From Gammaproteobacteria bacterium (lineage in GTDB: Bacteria > Pseudomonadota > Gammaproteobacteria > S012-40), in the NCBI GenBank assembly GCA_029864945.1, contig JAOTSL010000169.1, positions 1 through 7,016 on the forward strand: a stretch of 7,016 nt of DNA, given 5' to 3'. The notes under the pieces were generated by a model. It was not told the origin of the DNA. It ran no database searches and saw nothing but the letters and a program-made list of their open reading frames with translations. A program made the position numbers and the translations under genes. Of the stretch, positions 6,432 through 7,016 are shown in pieces. The first letter of the stretch is position 1. Every line of letters starts with the position of its first letter.

Positions 6432-6944
6432 GTGAAAAGTTTGTTTGGTTTGGTTACCTCTGTAGCAATGATGTCATGCGTGTCTTTAAGTGCGCAAGGT
6501 TTTGAGCTTTATGAAGAGAAGTTTTATGCAGGTGGTGGTTTGGCGTTTAATAGTTTTGATTCAGGCGGTTACGACGGGGCTCTTGGGTACCAGTTTTTTG
6601 CAGGGTATGACTTGAGTGACGATGTTCAAATTGTGGATAAAGTTGGTTTGTCGACAGAGCTTGGTTATGCAAATAGCGGTAACTTTAAAATCAAAAAATG
6701 TCCCGCTGGTTTCATTTGTGACAATTCTCTCGGGGGGCTTTGGGTGAACGCGGTATTTGATTACGCAATAGACGGAAAAGTTTCAGCAATTGGCCGTGCG
6801 GGTTTTGATTTTGGCGAGGATGATGGGTTGATGCTTGGGATTGGTGCCGGCTATAAAATTGATAATAAATTATCTGCACGTGTTGAATACGTGATTCGTG
6901 ATCATTATTCATCAATGCAAGCTAATGTTGTTTACGACTTCTAG
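6432..6944 (+). CDS. Small outer membrane beta-barrel protein with signal peptide
   Basis: This 170-residue secreted protein has an N-terminal signal peptide. Lys2 is followed by a hydrophobic core (~4-19), with probable cleavage after Ala21 (LSA) or Gly23. The mature part has alternating aromatic and small residues in short strands (FYAGGGLAFN, GYQFFAGYDL, LSTELGYA, GLWVNAVFDYAI, SAIGRAGFDFG, LMLGIGAGYKI, SARVEYVIRD, MQANVVYDF) and ends in Phe. This is the pattern of eight-stranded barrels of the OmpA-transmembrane/Opa-like class assembled by the BAM complex. There is no OmpA peptidoglycan-binding domain. Cys90 and Cys96 (CPAGFIC) lie in a predicted surface loop and may form a disulfide. Cys16 lacks a good lipobox, so a lipoprotein is unlikely. 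The specific role (adhesion, stability, stress) is unknown. It starts 91 bp after the methyltransferase gene and is followed by a strong hairpin. Confidence 0.85.
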   Translation: MKSLFGLVTSVAMMSCVSLSAQGFELYEEKFYAGGGLAFNSFDSGGYDGALGYQFFAGYDLSDDVQIVDKVGLSTELGYANSGNFKIKKCPAGFICDNSLGGLWVNAVFDYAIDGKVSAIGRAGFDFGEDDGLMLGIGAGYKIDNKLSARVEYVIRDHYSSMQANVVYDF

Positions 6945-6961
6945 AAATATTTTTTGTTGTT

Positions 6962-6995
6962 TTAATAAAGGGGTGAAACACAGCCCCTTTATTAA
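6962..6995 (+). terminator. Probable intrinsic terminator after the beta-barrel gene
   Basis: TTAATAAAGGGG (6962-6973) pairs perfectly with CCCCTTTATTAA (6984-6995): a 12-bp stem with four GC pairs at the loop end and a 10-nt loop. The T-rich 3' arm and trailing ATT give the rightward U-tract. On the minus strand the stem is followed by AACAACAAAAAATA, which is A-rich, so termination is better supported for rightward transcription. It sits 17 bp after the stop codon. Confidence 0.75.
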
Positions 6996-7016
6996 TTCCA
7001 TTTAACACCTACCGTT

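Noticed and set aside
6466..6485. Lipoprotein signal around Cys16 of the beta-barrel protein
   Set aside because: The residues before Cys16 are A-M-M-S and do not fit a lipobox. The hydrophobic core continues past the cysteine to a normal signal-peptidase I-like site.

Overview
The window looks like an ordinary chromosomal stretch from a gammaproteobacterium. I judge this from gene content rather than a database search. ClpB is colinear with the E. coli protein to the residue across both ATPase modules. The two-component pair has QseB/QseC-type architecture, and the last gene encodes an outer membrane beta-barrel, so the cell is Gram-negative. Base composition is slightly AT-rich and even across the genes. 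I see no insertion sequence, integrase, tRNA, CRISPR array or obvious sign of recent transfer.

Layout from left to right. Positions 2-334 (+) are the C-terminal end of an FMN-binding glutamate synthase-family enzyme whose start lies outside the window. It converges across a 114-bp gap on a minus-strand two-component operon: an OmpR-family response regulator (1892-2548), then a QseC-like sensor histidine kinase (449-1849). The operon is divergent from clpB (2836-5472, +). The shared 287-bp intergenic region holds a good sigma-32-type heat-shock promoter for clpB, a possible overlapping sigma-70 promoter and several small dyads that could be operators. A class I SAM-dependent methyltransferase (5534-6340, +) follows clpB after 61 bp with no visible terminator, so heat-shock read-through is plausible. 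A small secreted beta-barrel protein (6432-6944, + , GTG start) comes next, and a 12-bp-stem hairpin at 6962-6995 probably ends the rightward transcription unit.

Functional picture. The window combines envelope sensing (kinase and regulator), cytoplasmic protein disaggregation (ClpB with the DnaK system), an unassigned methyltransferase and an outer membrane protein. Apart from the kinase-regulator pair I see no evidence that these act in one pathway. I do not find a convincing undescribed system. The points worth a second look are regulatory: the heat-shock promoter architecture, loss of the internal start that gives the short ClpB isoform in E. coli, the duplicated Shine-Dalgarno segment before the methyltransferase, and the distant ribosome-binding site of the kinase.
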